DNA of 64,000 nt. Source: Flavobacterium faecale (GTDB lineage Bacteria; Bacteroidota; Bacteroidia; Flavobacteriales; Flavobacteriaceae). Under the pieces are notes generated by a model, which did not search any database, had not been told where the DNA came from, and saw only the letters and a list, made by a program, of their open reading frames with translations. Both the position numbers and the translations under genes were made by a program. The stretch lies in NCBI RefSeq assembly GCF_003076455.1, contig NZ_CP020918.1, forward strand, positions 4,128,001-4,192,000, written 5' to 3'. Below are positions 20,726-30,477 of this stretch, piece after piece. How positions within the stretch are numbered: the stretch's first letter is position 1; each line of letters starts with the position of its first letter.

Positions 20726-21109
20726 TTGTTGATTTACTACACATTAGGAGTGATTTGCCTTCCACTAGGCAACTTTTCTACTTTGGTGAGACTTCCTGCT
20801 ATGTATGATCATTGTCAAGCTACAGAAGATCCTGATTTGGATTTAGCTGATTTCGTTTTTGAACATCTTATGAACTTGGATGGCATTTTCGAACCACATG
20901 AACAAGAAGAAGACGGCGACAAGCCCCACCAAATCGTTGATTATTATCAAAGTAATTCGGTTACTCCATTAAAAGAAAAAATACCGGTTTTTGAATTTAA
21001 AAATACATCTGTTGTTTTTTCATTCGATAAAAAACCAACCTCTATTTACAAAAACCAGCTGTACTCCTACCATCCTGGTTATTCGATATTTCGACCTCCA
21101 ATAGTATAA
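20726..21109 (+). CDS. Conserved small hypothetical protein
   Basis: A frame of 127 residues from a TTG codon. The start (LLIYYTLGVICLPLGNFSTL) is hydrophobic and could be a signal peptide or anchor; the body is acidic with PHEQEEDGDKPHQ and ends HPGYSIFRPPIV. I recall proteins with this LPLGNFSTL beginning as conserved hypotheticals of flavobacteria. The frame stays open upstream to a TAA at 20687, and an ATT at 20699 would add nine residues (ILRQISYIT) that look like a natural N-terminus; no ATG or GTG is available. The PAP2 gene lies 55 nt downstream. Function unknown. Confidence 0.5.
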   Translation: MLIYYTLGVICLPLGNFSTLVRLPAMYDHCQATEDPDLDLADFVFEHLMNLDGIFEPHEQEEDGDKPHQIVDYYQSNSVTPLKEKIPVFEFKNTSVVFSFDKKPTSIYKNQLYSYHPGYSIFRPPIV

Positions 21110-21164
21110 TTTCATTTGTTCGTTTTTAGATTATAATTAAGATAATTATCTATTTTACAAAAAA

Positions 21165-21932
21165 ATGAAAAAACAACTTTATATATGGGCCTTATTGCTA
21201 ACTGCAATATGCCAGAATAGTTGTGCGCAGGTGATAACAGCAGTTGATAGTATGGTCGTGGTTCCAACCAAAAGTAAACCATTCAATTACAAACAATTCA
21301 TACTGCCCGTTACTTTGATGACCTACAGTATCATTGGTTTGGAAAGTGAATCGATCAAATCTATCAATTCAGGGCTGAGAGAAGAGATTACAGAACACAT
21401 TGATAAGAAAATCACAATTGATGATTTCTCACAATATGCACCTGCTCTAACCGTATATGCGCTCAACAACCTAGGAATAAAAGGTCAACACAATCTGAGA
21501 GATCGCTCTATAATTTTGGCTACCTCCTATTTACTGATGACTTCGGTGGTTTTGCCTCTGAAGAACATATCGCACATTGAGCGACCGGACGGAAGTTCGT
21601 ATAATTCTTTTCCATCAGGACATACTGCAACAGCCTTTGTTGGTGCCGAATTTTTATGGCAAGAATACAAAGACGTTTCTGTTTGGTATGGGATATCGGG
21701 CTATATTGTAGCGGCAGGAACAGGAGCTTTTCGGATTTATAACAACCGTCACTGGTTAACGGATGTCACAATGGGTGCCGGAATCGGTATTCTATCCACC
21801 AAAATTGCGTATTGGACTTTTCCGTATATTAACCGAATGTTCCAAAGGAAAAACAGTCAAAATACTGGAATGATTTCGCCATTTTATAATGGAAAACAAT
21901 TAGGAATCGGAATGATTCTAAACACAAAATAA
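21165..21932 (+). CDS. PAP2 superfamily phosphatase
   Basis: A 255-residue protein with a signal peptide (to about residue 21, ending SCAQ) and a PAP2 acid-phosphatase domain. The three catalytic motifs are complete: K133-x6-R140-P141, P150-S-G-H153 and R190-x5-H196-x3-D200. Such enzymes remove phosphate from lipid phosphates such as phosphatidic acid or undecaprenyl pyrophosphate at the outer face of the inner membrane. It lies 8 nt before a TonB-dependent receptor gene and is probably cotranscribed with it. The exact substrate is unknown. Confidence 0.9.
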   Translation: MKKQLYIWALLLTAICQNSCAQVITAVDSMVVVPTKSKPFNYKQFILPVTLMTYSIIGLESESIKSINSGLREEITEHIDKKITIDDFSQYAPALTVYALNNLGIKGQHNLRDRSIILATSYLLMTSVVLPLKNISHIERPDGSSYNSFPSGHTATAFVGAEFLWQEYKDVSVWYGISGYIVAAGTGAFRIYNNRHWLTDVTMGAGIGILSTKIAYWTFPYINRMFQRKNSQNTGMISPFYNGKQLGIGMILNTK

Positions 21933-21940
21933 AAACAAGT

Positions 21941-24349
21941 ATGAAAAATATATTTATAAAAACAATGCTGCTCCTGTGTCTCCTGACACAATTTTCATGG
22001 GCACAAACCAAAACCGCAACTGTCTCGGGATTAATCAAAGATGGTACATCAAAAAGCAGTTTACCCTTTGCAAATGTAGTGCTCAAGACCAATAAGCAAG
22101 CCTTTGTTATGGGAACAATCAGCAATGAACTGGGACGTTTTACGTTGACAAATGTAAAAAGCGGAAATTATGTACTCGAAATATCATCAATAGGCTTCAG
22201 TACACACCAACAAGAACTGTATATAGGTACTTTGTCTGATTTTTTAGATTTAAAAAGTATCGAATTGGTTGAAAACGTTAACTCTTTGAATGAAGTAATT
22301 GTAACATCAAAAGCGCCAGCCATTAGTAATGCAATGGATAAAAAAACCTTTTCGGTTGCAGATAATATTTCGCAATCCGGAAGTTCTGTTTTACAGGCGA
22401 TGTCAAACTTACCGAGTGTAACCGTTACAGATGGAAAAGTACAACTGCGCGGAAGTGACAAAGTGATGGTGTTGATTGACGGTAAACAAACTGCTTTGAC
22501 AGGATTTGGTAGTCAAAGTGGCTTGGACAACATTCCAGCTTCGGCAATTGAAAAAATCGAAATCATCAATAATCCGTCTGCGAAATATGATGCTAACGGA
22601 AATGCCGGAATAATCAATATCATCTATAAAAAGAATAAGAAAGAAGGGTTTAACGGAAAAGTTGGTCTAACGACAGGTCTTGGTGCTTTGTGGGTACGTA
22701 AAGAAAATTTACCTACCATTCGGCCACAGTATACCATGACGCCAAAGATCAACCCTTCCGTTTCTTTAAATTATAGAAAAAATAAAATTAATGCATTCTT
22801 TCAAGGGGATTATTTGTACACCGAAACATTAAATAAAAATGAGTTTATCACCCGTACCTATGATAACGGTGATATTATCAACTCCCAATTAAAAAGAAAC
22901 AGAAACACCCATTTTACTACTATAAAAACGGGACTAGATTACACGATTGATGACCAAAATACATTGACCGTATCTGGAATGTTTGGTAGCGAAAAAATTA
23001 TTGACCGCGGAGACCAGCCCTTTTTTAACGCCGATTTCTCTGAGAGAAGAAGGCTGTGGCAATTTTTGGAAGACGAACTAAAGACTACCGTTATGGCATC
23101 TGTAGCGTACCAACATAAATTTAAAGAGGCTGGAAGGTTGCTGAATGTTGGTCTGAATTATACCTTTCACCGTGAGGACGAAAAATATTTTTATGATAAC
23201 ATTTTAATCGGATCTACAGGAACCGATTCGTTCAAACTCCTGTCAGATGAAACGGTTTACGACTTTAATTTGGATTATGTAGAACCATTAAAAAATGGAC
23301 GTATTGAAACTGGAATCAAATTTAGAAAAAGAGATATTCCGACCAATATGGATTTCATGCCTGGGCAAAACTCTGTAATTGATGCCAATGCCGGAGGACC
23401 TGCTACATACAAAGAATTGATTCCTGCCGTTTATGGAAATTATGTTTTTGAGAGTATAAAATGGGAAGCCGAATTGGGATTGCGATTGGAATATGTAGAT
23501 TTGAATTATGAAGTGAATCCAAATCACAATACGTATAAAAGTGATGGCTACCATTATACACAACCATTTCCAAATATGAGGTTGGCTTACAAAATAAACG
23601 ATAACAATAAGGTGTCGGCTTTTTTTAATCGAAGAGTAGATCGTCCTAGTGAAGTCGATATTCGAATTTTCCCGAAGTATGATGATGCCGAGATTATCAA
23701 AGTCGGTAACCCTGCTTTGAAGCCACAATTCACCAATTCCCTTGAATTAGGTTTTAAAACCACATGGGAAAAGGGAAGTTTGTACAATGCGTTGTACCAC
23801 CATTTTGCAGATGGTACCATTACCAGAATTTCGAGCACCGTAGCAGGTAGCGATATTATTTATGCTACTTTTCAGAATGTAAATAAAAGTTACAATACCG
23901 GAATCGAAATGGTACTGTCGCAAGAAGTAAGTAAATTGTACCGCTTTAACGTGAACGTGAACGCCTATCGCAATCAAATTAATGCCTTTACGGTGGAGAA
24001 TAAATATCCAACTACGCACTTATTTTCGGCGGACAAACAAGTGTTATACTCTGGTAATTTGAAATGGAATAACAACTTTCATTTTGGCAAAAAAATAGAT
24101 GCACAACTTACTGCCGTTTATTTAGCACCAGATATTATTCCGCAAGGAAAAATAAAGTCGCGTTATTCTGTAGATTTTGGAATTAAAAAATCGGTTCAAG
24201 ATGGAAAAGGAGAATTTTTCATCAACGCCACCGATTTATTCAACACCATGGTAATCAAGAAAAAAGTACAAGGAGACGGATTCTTCTATACAAGCAATGA
24301 TTATTTTGAAACTCAAGTAATCAGGCTAGGATACAATTATAAATTCTAA
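21941..24349 (+). CDS. TonB-dependent outer-membrane receptor family protein
   Basis: An 802-residue outer-membrane beta-barrel protein. A signal peptide (about 1-21, ending SWAQ) is followed by a carboxypeptidase-regulatory-like domain (about 25-105, GLIKDGTSKSSLPFANVVL), a plug domain (about 115-215, LQAMSNLPSVTVTDGKVQLRG and NPSAKYDANGNAGIINI) and a large barrel ending in the typical aromatic YNYKF. It resembles the outer-membrane beta-barrel 3 family, in which the substrate is usually not known. It is the second gene of a pair with the PAP2 phosphatase. A terminator follows. Confidence 0.88.
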   Translation: MKNIFIKTMLLLCLLTQFSWAQTKTATVSGLIKDGTSKSSLPFANVVLKTNKQAFVMGTISNELGRFTLTNVKSGNYVLEISSIGFSTHQQELYIGTLSDFLDLKSIELVENVNSLNEVIVTSKAPAISNAMDKKTFSVADNISQSGSSVLQAMSNLPSVTVTDGKVQLRGSDKVMVLIDGKQTALTGFGSQSGLDNIPASAIEKIEIINNPSAKYDANGNAGIINIIYKKNKKEGFNGKVGLTTGLGALWVRKENLPTIRPQYTMTPKINPSVSLNYRKNKINAFFQGDYLYTETLNKNEFITRTYDNGDIINSQLKRNRNTHFTTIKTGLDYTIDDQNTLTVSGMFGSEKIIDRGDQPFFNADFSERRRLWQFLEDELKTTVMASVAYQHKFKEAGRLLNVGLNYTFHREDEKYFYDNILIGSTGTDSFKLLSDETVYDFNLDYVEPLKNGRIETGIKFRKRDIPTNMDFMPGQNSVIDANAGGPATYKELIPAVYGNYVFESIKWEAELGLRLEYVDLNYEVNPNHNTYKSDGYHYTQPFPNMRLAYKINDNNKVSAFFNRRVDRPSEVDIRIFPKYDDAEIIKVGNPALKPQFTNSLELGFKTTWEKGSLYNALYHHFADGTITRISSTVAGSDIIYATFQNVNKSYNTGIEMVLSQEVSKLYRFNVNVNAYRNQINAFTVENKYPTTHLFSADKQVLYSGNLKWNNNFHFGKKIDAQLTAVYLAPDIIPQGKIKSRYSVDFGIKKSVQDGKGEFFINATDLFNTMVIKKKVQGDGFFYTSNDYFETQVIRLGYNYKF

Positions 24350-24367
24350 TCTTAATTAATTAGTAAC

Positions 24368-24404
24368 AAAGCCTTTAGAACAATAGTTTTAAAGGCTTTT
24401 TTTA
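24368..24404 (+). terminator. Terminator after the receptor gene
   Basis: AAAGCCTTTA (24368-24377) pairs with TAAAGGCTTT (24390-24399) and is followed by more T. The remaining stretch to 24657 is AT-rich and holds nothing else that I can identify. Confidence 0.82.
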
Positions 24405-24657
24405 TATAAATTTGCAAAATATAATGGTTGTTTTCAAAAGCAAAATAAATACCACTTCAAATTAAAAAGTACTACAGTTTATCTTTCGATAGAAATACTA
24501 CTACTTTTTAGATCTCATTCTGAAGAGACACCTACAACATCTTTTTCGAATAAAATTTTGCACTCCCCAGATCGCACTAATTACAATTGACCGAGTTTTT
24601 TGACTAGGCTCTGCTGTAGTTTCAATTTTGAATTTAATTATTATATTCTTATTCACT

Positions 24658-25995
24658 ATGAAAAAGGCAATCAAAATAGTATTGATCAGCATGACGGGTT
24701 TGGCTTGTAGCGAATTATACAGTCAAAACAATAAAGCTATTGTTACCACAGAAACTCGAAAATTACTTTATTATCAAGTTGAAGAATATGTCAATTAAAG
24801 TTTTGGTGGTACAAAAACAAGTTATACTGTCTCTGATTTAAGTTTAATCAGTAGTGACGAACTTGGTCCCAATAATGTGCGCACCATCACTCCCGTGTAT
24901 AAGAAAGAAACATTTACCGAAAAAAAATATCCCACTCTAGCTACTACAAATTCTGTGATAATAGATCCAGACGCTAAAGAGGAATCCAGCGGAAACATAT
25001 CAACGGCAGTAAGTTATGAACCGAACAAAGTTTCCAAAACTGTCGTAACTCCTGTAGAAAATAATAGTAGCGAATCTACTCCAAAAAAGGCAGAAGCAAT
25101 CAAGACAGCTGTTACAGAAAAACCAAAAGTCATTGTTGCGAACAAAACTGTTGCAGAACCTAAAAAGACAGCAGTAACTAAGACTGCGACTGAAGCTAAA
25201 AAAGAAGTAATCATTGCCACAAATAGCTCGCAGAAAACAACTCTTTCTCCTAGTATAAAAAAAGAAGCAGTTACAAATACAACTGAAACGACCAAAGTTG
25301 CAGAGCAAAAACCATTACCTTCAATTTCAAAACCTACCTTAACAGCTGTTGTTTCAAAACAAGAAATGGTTCAAACTACCTCAAAGCCTATTGAAGCTGC
25401 AATTGAAAAACCAACTTCTAAAAGCAGTCCAGTAATCGAAGAAAAGAATGTAGTAACGACTGAAGTTGCAAAACCGAATGTTCGTAATTTGACTCCTGTT
25501 TTGAAGCTAGGTGATAAAGGTGCAAAGAATGGTGCAAGACCAGTTTTTACACCTGTTGGAAAAATTGAACCAACTGCAAAACAAATTGAAGAAAAAAAGG
25601 TAAATGAATATGTTCAAACAAATGAAAAGTACAATGAAGTTGATGAAGAGGCTGAAAAAGCAGCATTAAATGTATTAATTTCGAATATTAAAAAAGAAGA
25701 ACGCAGAGAAAACGGAGAGAAAGTTACCGCTGTGTATGTGAACATTATTGAGACTTATGAACGAGTAGCTGAAAAAGGATACCGTTCTGCCTACTTGTTT
25801 AGAGTTATTGCCGATTCCTTTTACTTTAGTGGAAAAATGGACAAAGCTGCGAGATGGTACAACGAATTGTTTGGAATAAAAACTAAGCTAGAGCCCGTGT
25901 ATTATTATCGATATGGTGCTACATTGATAAAGACAGGAGAAACCGAAAAAGGTAATGCCATGATTGAAAAATTCAGTGAACTTGAACACCAGTAA
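24658..25995 (+). pseudogene. Secreted TPR-type protein gene with in-frame stop
   Basis: Translation from the ATG at 24658 gives a signal peptide and 46 residues, then a TAA at 24796-24798 (codon 47). The same frame then continues open for 398 codons to 25995 with no further stop. The downstream part has a long Thr/Lys/Val/Ala-rich low-complexity region (about codons 75-290) and a C-terminal helical domain with KAARWYNELFG and YYYRYGATLIKTGETEKG, which resembles the N-terminal TPR region of flavobacterial OmpA/PD40 proteins. One base change accounts for the break, so this is a recent nonsense mutation, read-through or a sequencing error. A GTG at 24877 could give a short product without a signal peptide. 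Confidence 0.72.
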
Positions 25996-26110
25996 TAAAA
26001 AAATAATTGGAGAATCTAAAATAGCGCCTTTGTAACACACTACTAGGAGAAAAATGACCAATTAAAAAAACAAGTCTTTCAATCCTGTATGAAGTATGCC
26101 TTACTTAAGT

Positions 26111-26155
26111 TCGAGTGAAGTCGAAAACCGCATATTACAGCTCGACTACACTCGA
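26111..26155. repeat. Imperfect intergenic inverted repeat
   Basis: TCGAGTGAAGTCGA (26111-26124) faces TCGACTACACTCGA (26142-26155). The arms are imperfect complements of each other, and each is also close to self-complementary. It lies in the 282-nt gap between two converging genes, where no other feature is visible. Words of this kind recur in flavobacterial intergenic DNA. Confidence 0.45.
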
Positions 26156-26277
26156 TTAAACCCTGCTTCCACTTCCTTTTGATTAATTTTCGAGAACTAA
26201 ATATCCCTGTAAAACCCTTTTTTGACTACTCCTCTACTATGTCGCAATAGGTGAAAAATATTCGCTCTAGTATTCTA

Positions 26278-27474
26278 CTATTTACTGTACTCTTCTAAAA
26301 AAGTAAAGCGAGGCATCAATTTTCCTTTTTGTGTAATTTGAGCACATTCTAGAATTCCGTCCTTATCCTCATTAAAAAAGGCTGGCATAATATGCTGAAT
26401 AAACATTTCGCCAAAACCTACGCTAGCATCCCTAGGCAGTTCACTTGGTAAATTACTAACTGCCATGACAACAATTGCAGCAGGATGAAAAACGTCCACT
26501 TCTTTGTTCTCTGATGGCAAATAACCATAAAAAGGTTCATCAACCGTTGAAGATCGTATTGTGCTTGCGATTGGTCCGTCAATATCACAGGAAATATCAC
26601 CAATCACTTTAATATTGCTGTTTTTTGATTGTAACATTTCTCGAGACAAAATCTCTGGAGAACCCGGTGCATGAAAATGCCCCGAAACATACATTTCTGC
26701 TACCTGGCTGTATTTTTCAAAATCAGATTCGTGTGCCGATGGGTTCTCTTTAAAATCTAAAAAATCAAATGCATTACCCTCTTTATGCTTGTAATAATCT
26801 GAGACTGCCAATTGCGTAAAGACAGACTGCGCGTATTTTTTGGTTAAAAAATGATCTGGAGCTACTTCCTTAATTTTGATTTCTTCTAGGATTTCTTTTA
26901 TTCCGTTGCTCACTTTTCCTTTACCTGTGATTACGATTTTTAACGGAGGTAATACCAATCGTTTTAAATGTCTAATGAGCTCCTCTTTACCGCTCAAAGT
27001 GGATGCTTTTGGTAATTTAAACAGTTCGAACTTTTGACCAAAAGCACGAAAACTATTGTAGATACCCACATAACCCGCGTATTGCCCAAAGCCAATTAAC
27101 CTTCGATTATTTGCATCTACCATGGTCTCGAAATCAAACAAATTTATGTTTTTTCGAATAATAGACTGTAGCATTTCACGATTGTGCGCTTGCTTTTTTA
27201 TCGTGTGAGAGAAAAAGATATAGGATTTATAGGCCATCAAATCATCAGCTGGAATTTCCTTGACACCAATCAAAGTGTCGCAGTCGCTTAGATTATCCAC
27301 TACTTCAATACCTGCAAATTGATATTCTTCGTCTGTAAAAACTCTGTCTTTGGAGCTTTCTACAACAACAGAAAAATTTGGATACGCTAACTTAAGCTGC
27401 GCCAAAGCATCTGGTGAAAAAATAACTCTTCGGTCTGGCGGATTCTTTCTTTCTTTTAATATTCCAAATTTCAT
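26278..27474 (-). CDS. AlaDH/PNT-type NAD(P)-dependent dehydrogenase, Lys1-like
   Basis: A 398-residue two-domain dehydrogenase. The N-terminal part (about 1-130) has the alanine dehydrogenase/transhydrogenase fold marks MKFGILKERKNPPDRRV and GVKEIP, then FFSHTIKKQ, a phrase typical of saccharopine dehydrogenase (Lys1/lysine-ketoglutarate reductase). The C-terminal part has the nucleotide-binding IVITGKGKVSNGI near residues 178-190 and a Cys-containing VIGDISCDIDGPI that is also seen in Lys1 enzymes. The reaction is probably amino-acid or saccharopine oxidoreduction with NAD(P), but the substrate cannot be told. It stands alone, with gaps of more than 250 nt on both sides. Confidence 0.75.
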   Translation of the reverse strand: MKFGILKERKNPPDRRVIFSPDALAQLKLAYPNFSVVVESSKDRVFTDEEYQFAGIEVVDNLSDCDTLIGVKEIPADDLMAYKSYIFFSHTIKKQAHNREMLQSIIRKNINLFDFETMVDANNRRLIGFGQYAGYVGIYNSFRAFGQKFELFKLPKASTLSGKEELIRHLKRLVLPPLKIVITGKGKVSNGIKEILEEIKIKEVAPDHFLTKKYAQSVFTQLAVSDYYKHKEGNAFDFLDFKENPSAHESDFEKYSQVAEMYVSGHFHAPGSPEILSREMLQSKNSNIKVIGDISCDIDGPIASTIRSSTVDEPFYGYLPSENKEVDVFHPAAIVVMAVSNLPSELPRDASVGFGEMFIQHIMPAFFNEDKDGILECAQITQKGKLMPRFTFLEEYSK

Positions 27475-27732
27475 ATATAATAGTATTGTATCATTAATTT
27501 TATTATCCTTTCATCACCTTTTAAAGTATAATAGGATCTTGTCTTTTTTTTTATTCGAAAATAATATCCAAAATAGGCCTCCAAACCAATTTTCAGCTCA
27601 CAAACAGTGAAGTATTGAACCTCAACTCAATAGCTTTTTACAAATTTGTTTTCGAAAATAAAAACTTAAATGTAACCTAAATAATTATATCAAAAGATAT
27701 CGATTCTTTATATTTGTGACTCTAGCACCATT

Positions 27733-28932
27733 ATGATGATTCTTATAAAAAAAACAAATATACCACAATTACTTTTGCTCTTTTTCCTTTTTACATCATG
27801 TAAAGGAAAGAATGATGGTGATTATGACACAGCTGAAGGAGCAAATATAAAAAAGGAATTCGCTTTGAAGGAAGGTCCAAAATTAACTTCCGAATTTATC
27901 AACAATAAAAAAGCGGCTATTGATCGTTTTTACAACAAAAACTGGCCCAATAACAGTATGAATGGTGGTTTTTTGGTAGCCAAAAATGGTCAGATTATTT
28001 ATGAAAAATACGAAGGAATAGCCAATAAAAAGACCAATACTGCTATGACTAGCACAAGTGCGCTTCATGTAGCCTCTGTATCAAAGGTTATTACAGCTAC
28101 TGCTATTTTGAAATTGGTAGATCAAAAAAAACTGGCTTTAGATCAAAAAGTAACCACGCTGCTGAAAGGTTTTCCTTATCCAGATGTTACGATAGAAACA
28201 TTATTAAATCACCGTTCTGGTATTCGAAAATATTCCTATTTTACAGATAAAAAAGAAGTTTGGGACGGTCACAAAATTTTGACAAACCAAGATATCTTGA
28301 CGCTTTTAAGTTCAAAAAAAATAACTTTAGAATACAAAACAAATACTCATTTTAGTTATTGCAATACTAATTATGCGCTTTTGGCTTTGATTATCGAAAA
28401 AGTGACAGGACAGAAATATAAAGATGCCATGAAAACCATCATTTTTAAACCCTTGGGAATGAATGATAGTTACGTATTTGATTATGACAAGGATCGTCAA
28501 ACCGCAAATCCGTCGTACAAAGGCAATCTTGTACTCTATGGTTGGGATTTTTTAGATGCTATCTATGGTGATAAAAACGTGTACTCTACACCTCGAGATT
28601 TATTGAAATTTGATATGGGCCGAAATGATCTCGAATTTTTTAATCCTGCATTATTAAAAAAAGCGTTTACCGGATATAGCAACGAACGTCAAGGAACTCG
28701 TAATTATGGTTTAGGAATGCGCATGATTAATTGGCCGACAGGTCAGAATTTTTATTTCCATACAGGCTGGTGGCATGGTAACACGTCTATGTACGTCACA
28801 TTACCGCCAGAAAAAGTAACCATTATTGCTTTGTCTAATAAATTTACAAGAACTACTTATCAAATTAAAAATTTAGCACCTTTGTTTGGCGATTATCCGT
28901 TTGATGTGGCTAAATCTGAAACTGAGGAATGA
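27733..28932 (+). CDS. Beta-lactamase-family serine hydrolase lipoprotein
   Basis: A 399-residue lipoprotein (lipobox LFTSC, lipid Cys near residue 23) with a class C beta-lactamase/DD-peptidase-like domain. Catalytic residues are visible as S115-x-x-K118 in ASVSK, Y209-C-N211 (Tyr-x-Asn motif) and H343-T-G345 (KTG equivalent). Family members hydrolyse peptides, esters or cell-wall fragments in the periplasm; antibiotic resistance is not implied. Two adjacent ATG codons (27733 and 27736) can start it. The tmRNA gene follows 82 nt later from its own promoter. Confidence 0.88.
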   Translation: MMILIKKTNIPQLLLLFFLFTSCKGKNDGDYDTAEGANIKKEFALKEGPKLTSEFINNKKAAIDRFYNKNWPNNSMNGGFLVAKNGQIIYEKYEGIANKKTNTAMTSTSALHVASVSKVITATAILKLVDQKKLALDQKVTTLLKGFPYPDVTIETLLNHRSGIRKYSYFTDKKEVWDGHKILTNQDILTLLSSKKITLEYKTNTHFSYCNTNYALLALIIEKVTGQKYKDAMKTIIFKPLGMNDSYVFDYDKDRQTANPSYKGNLVLYGWDFLDAIYGDKNVYSTPRDLLKFDMGRNDLEFFNPALLKKAFTGYSNERQGTRNYGLGMRMINWPTGQNFYFHTGWWHGNTSMYVTLPPEKVTIIALSNKFTRTTYQIKNLAPLFGDYPFDVAKSETEE

Positions 28933-28960
28933 TTTTTGCTAAATAAAAAGTAGAACTAAT

Positions 28961-28989
28961 TTGTAGTTCGGTTAAAAAGAATATCTTTG
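28961..28989 (+). promoter_or_regulatory. tmRNA promoter
   Basis: TTG at 28961-28963 and TATCTTTG at 28982-28989 are spaced by 18 nt, a good match to the Bacteroidota -33/-7 pair. Transcription would start about 20 nt before the mature tmRNA 5' end. Confidence 0.7.
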
Positions 28990-29014
28990 CACACGCAATT
29001 TTTTGCATCATACT

Positions 29015-29408
29015 GGGGTCGACTGGTTTTGACAGCAAGTCGAATTGAAAAGTAAGCAGGCCGAGCATTGAGACCTTGCTCGTTAATATAAGATCTCACC
29101 ATTTTAAACGGCGAAAATAACTACGCTTTAGCTGCATAATCCGAATTATAGTACGATTACGCCACGTTCCTATCAGATAGGAAAGCTGGATTCTCCTTGA
29201 AAGCCTTGGTTTGTGGCGTTCTATTCAGGAGAACCGTAAAAATAAACCTAGATTTCCATGAGCTTCGGGTGGATTTCAAAATTAAGAAGATAAGTAATAA
29301 GTGGCTGTTTCTGGCCTAGCTTGTTATCGAAAATCCAATCAGGAAATAAGCCCGTAGAAAGCCTTTTAGTTGCTTGTTTGGACCCGAGTTCGATTCTCGG
29401 CGACTCCA
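29015..29408 (+). ncRNA. ssrA: Transfer-messenger RNA
   Basis: The 394-nt tmRNA rescues stalled ribosomes. The acceptor stem pairs GGGGTCG (29015-29021) with CGACTCC (29401-29407), and the third pair is G-U, the alanine identity element; A29408 is the discriminator. The tRNA-like half shows the T-loop GTTCGATTC near 29388-29396. The tag frame GGC GAA AAT AAC TAC GCT TTA GCT GCA TAA (29110-29139) encodes GENNYALAA. CCA is not fully encoded (CA follows), so it must be completed by nucleotidyltransferase. A strong terminator starts at 29411. Confidence 0.96.
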
Positions 29409-29410
29409 CA

Positions 29411-29446
29411 AAAAACCCTGTAAACAGCTTGTTTACAGGGTTTTTT
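29411..29446 (+). terminator. tmRNA terminator
   Basis: A 15-bp perfect stem (29411-29425 with 29431-29445, loop AGCTT) ends in a T tract of six. Confidence 0.93.
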
Positions 29447-29835
29447 ATTCATAACATACTAAATAAATACTGCTCAATATACCTATTTATGCTTTTCTTG
29501 TCATCTCGAATCAAGCATTTATCGCACCTATTGCATCTAAGATATACGGAAACTCTCAAGCCATTGTTATTAACCTTTATACTGATAGCAAGAGTAACTC
29601 TAGCTTTTGCTATAAAATAGTGCAATGGACCTGTTCTTTAGTAAATAATTCCAAGTAGATACCACCTATTTCACTACTATTGGTATAAAATTTCACTCTT
29701 ATTTTTATTGTTTCAGCTTCTAATAAGTTACGAATTTTGGCAAACTATCGTTTTTTATTCAAATTATGTACTATTTTTATGGGATCGATATGCTAGCAAT
29801 TAGATAAAGAATTATAATGGAAATGGTAGCTACAA
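29447..29835. other. Gene-free AT-rich stretch
   Basis: About 390 nt without a credible reading frame, hairpin or repeat. A TTTG/TAnnTTTG promoter pair was not recognised. Confidence 0.5.
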
Positions 29836-30402
29836 ATGCACAACAATAACATGTTTAAATCTTATTTTATACTACTTTATTTTTTAGTTAGTTGTCATGG
29901 AGTCAAAAGGTCTACTTTGCACAATTCCAAAGGAAATAAACAAGAAAAATATAAAGACGTCAATTTAGATTCAAATTTGCTTTTAAAAACTAATGGTATC
30001 TATATTGCCTCTTCTGATGAATATTTCAAATATGAAGCAGCAAACTATTCCAAAATTTATTCTTCAAGAGGTCATCCAGCACTTAAGGGATTAATACCTG
30101 CAAAAGACACAATCGTCTACTTTACCAGATATTTTTATTATCATTTTTTTAAGAATGGAACTTGGAGTAATTCTGGAGGTTTTTATAGCAAAGAAGAAAT
30201 GATAAATTTTTATAAAGGTAAAATTAGCGAAAGCTCTCCAAATATTTATAAAATTTGCGAAGATACATTAAAATTAAAAAGTTATAATTCTTATCGAAGA
30301 AAAAAAGAATTTTTCAAAGTAATTGTTAGAAAAGACACAATATTAGTATCTGGATTTAAAAATAGACATAGCTTTACCACATACACTTTTTTAGAGCTTT
30401 AG
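29836..30402 (+). CDS. Hypothetical lipoprotein
   Basis: A 188-residue protein with a lipoprotein signal (FILLYFLVSCHG, lipid Cys near residue 20). The internal ATG at 29851 would give a more typical short n-region (MFKSYF), so either start is possible. The mature part is rich in Tyr, Lys and Phe (YFTRYFYYHFFKNGTWS) with beta-type alternation at the end. I do not recognise the family. It is probably an envelope lipoprotein. A signal-peptide TPR gene follows 75 nt later. Confidence 0.6.
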   Translation: MHNNNMFKSYFILLYFLVSCHGVKRSTLHNSKGNKQEKYKDVNLDSNLLLKTNGIYIASSDEYFKYEAANYSKIYSSRGHPALKGLIPAKDTIVYFTRYFYYHFFKNGTWSNSGGFYSKEEMINFYKGKISESSPNIYKICEDTLKLKSYNSYRRKKEFFKVIVRKDTILVSGFKNRHSFTTYTFLEL

Positions 30403-30477
30403 GTTCTAACCAACTTTCTATTTTTGATAAAATGTTAGCATAAAAAAAATTAAAATTTAAAGAAATAATTTTATATC

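Noticed and set aside
23288..24019. Several minus-strand frames inside the TonB receptor gene
   Set aside because: They are shadows of a well-supported plus-strand gene.
27350..27610. 86-codon plus-strand frame in the gap near 27.5 kb
   Set aside because: It begins inside the minus-strand dehydrogenase gene and the rest has no family features.
29321..29620. 99-codon plus-strand frame after the serine hydrolase
   Set aside because: It lies over the 3' third of the tmRNA and its terminator; the RNA structure explains the sequence.
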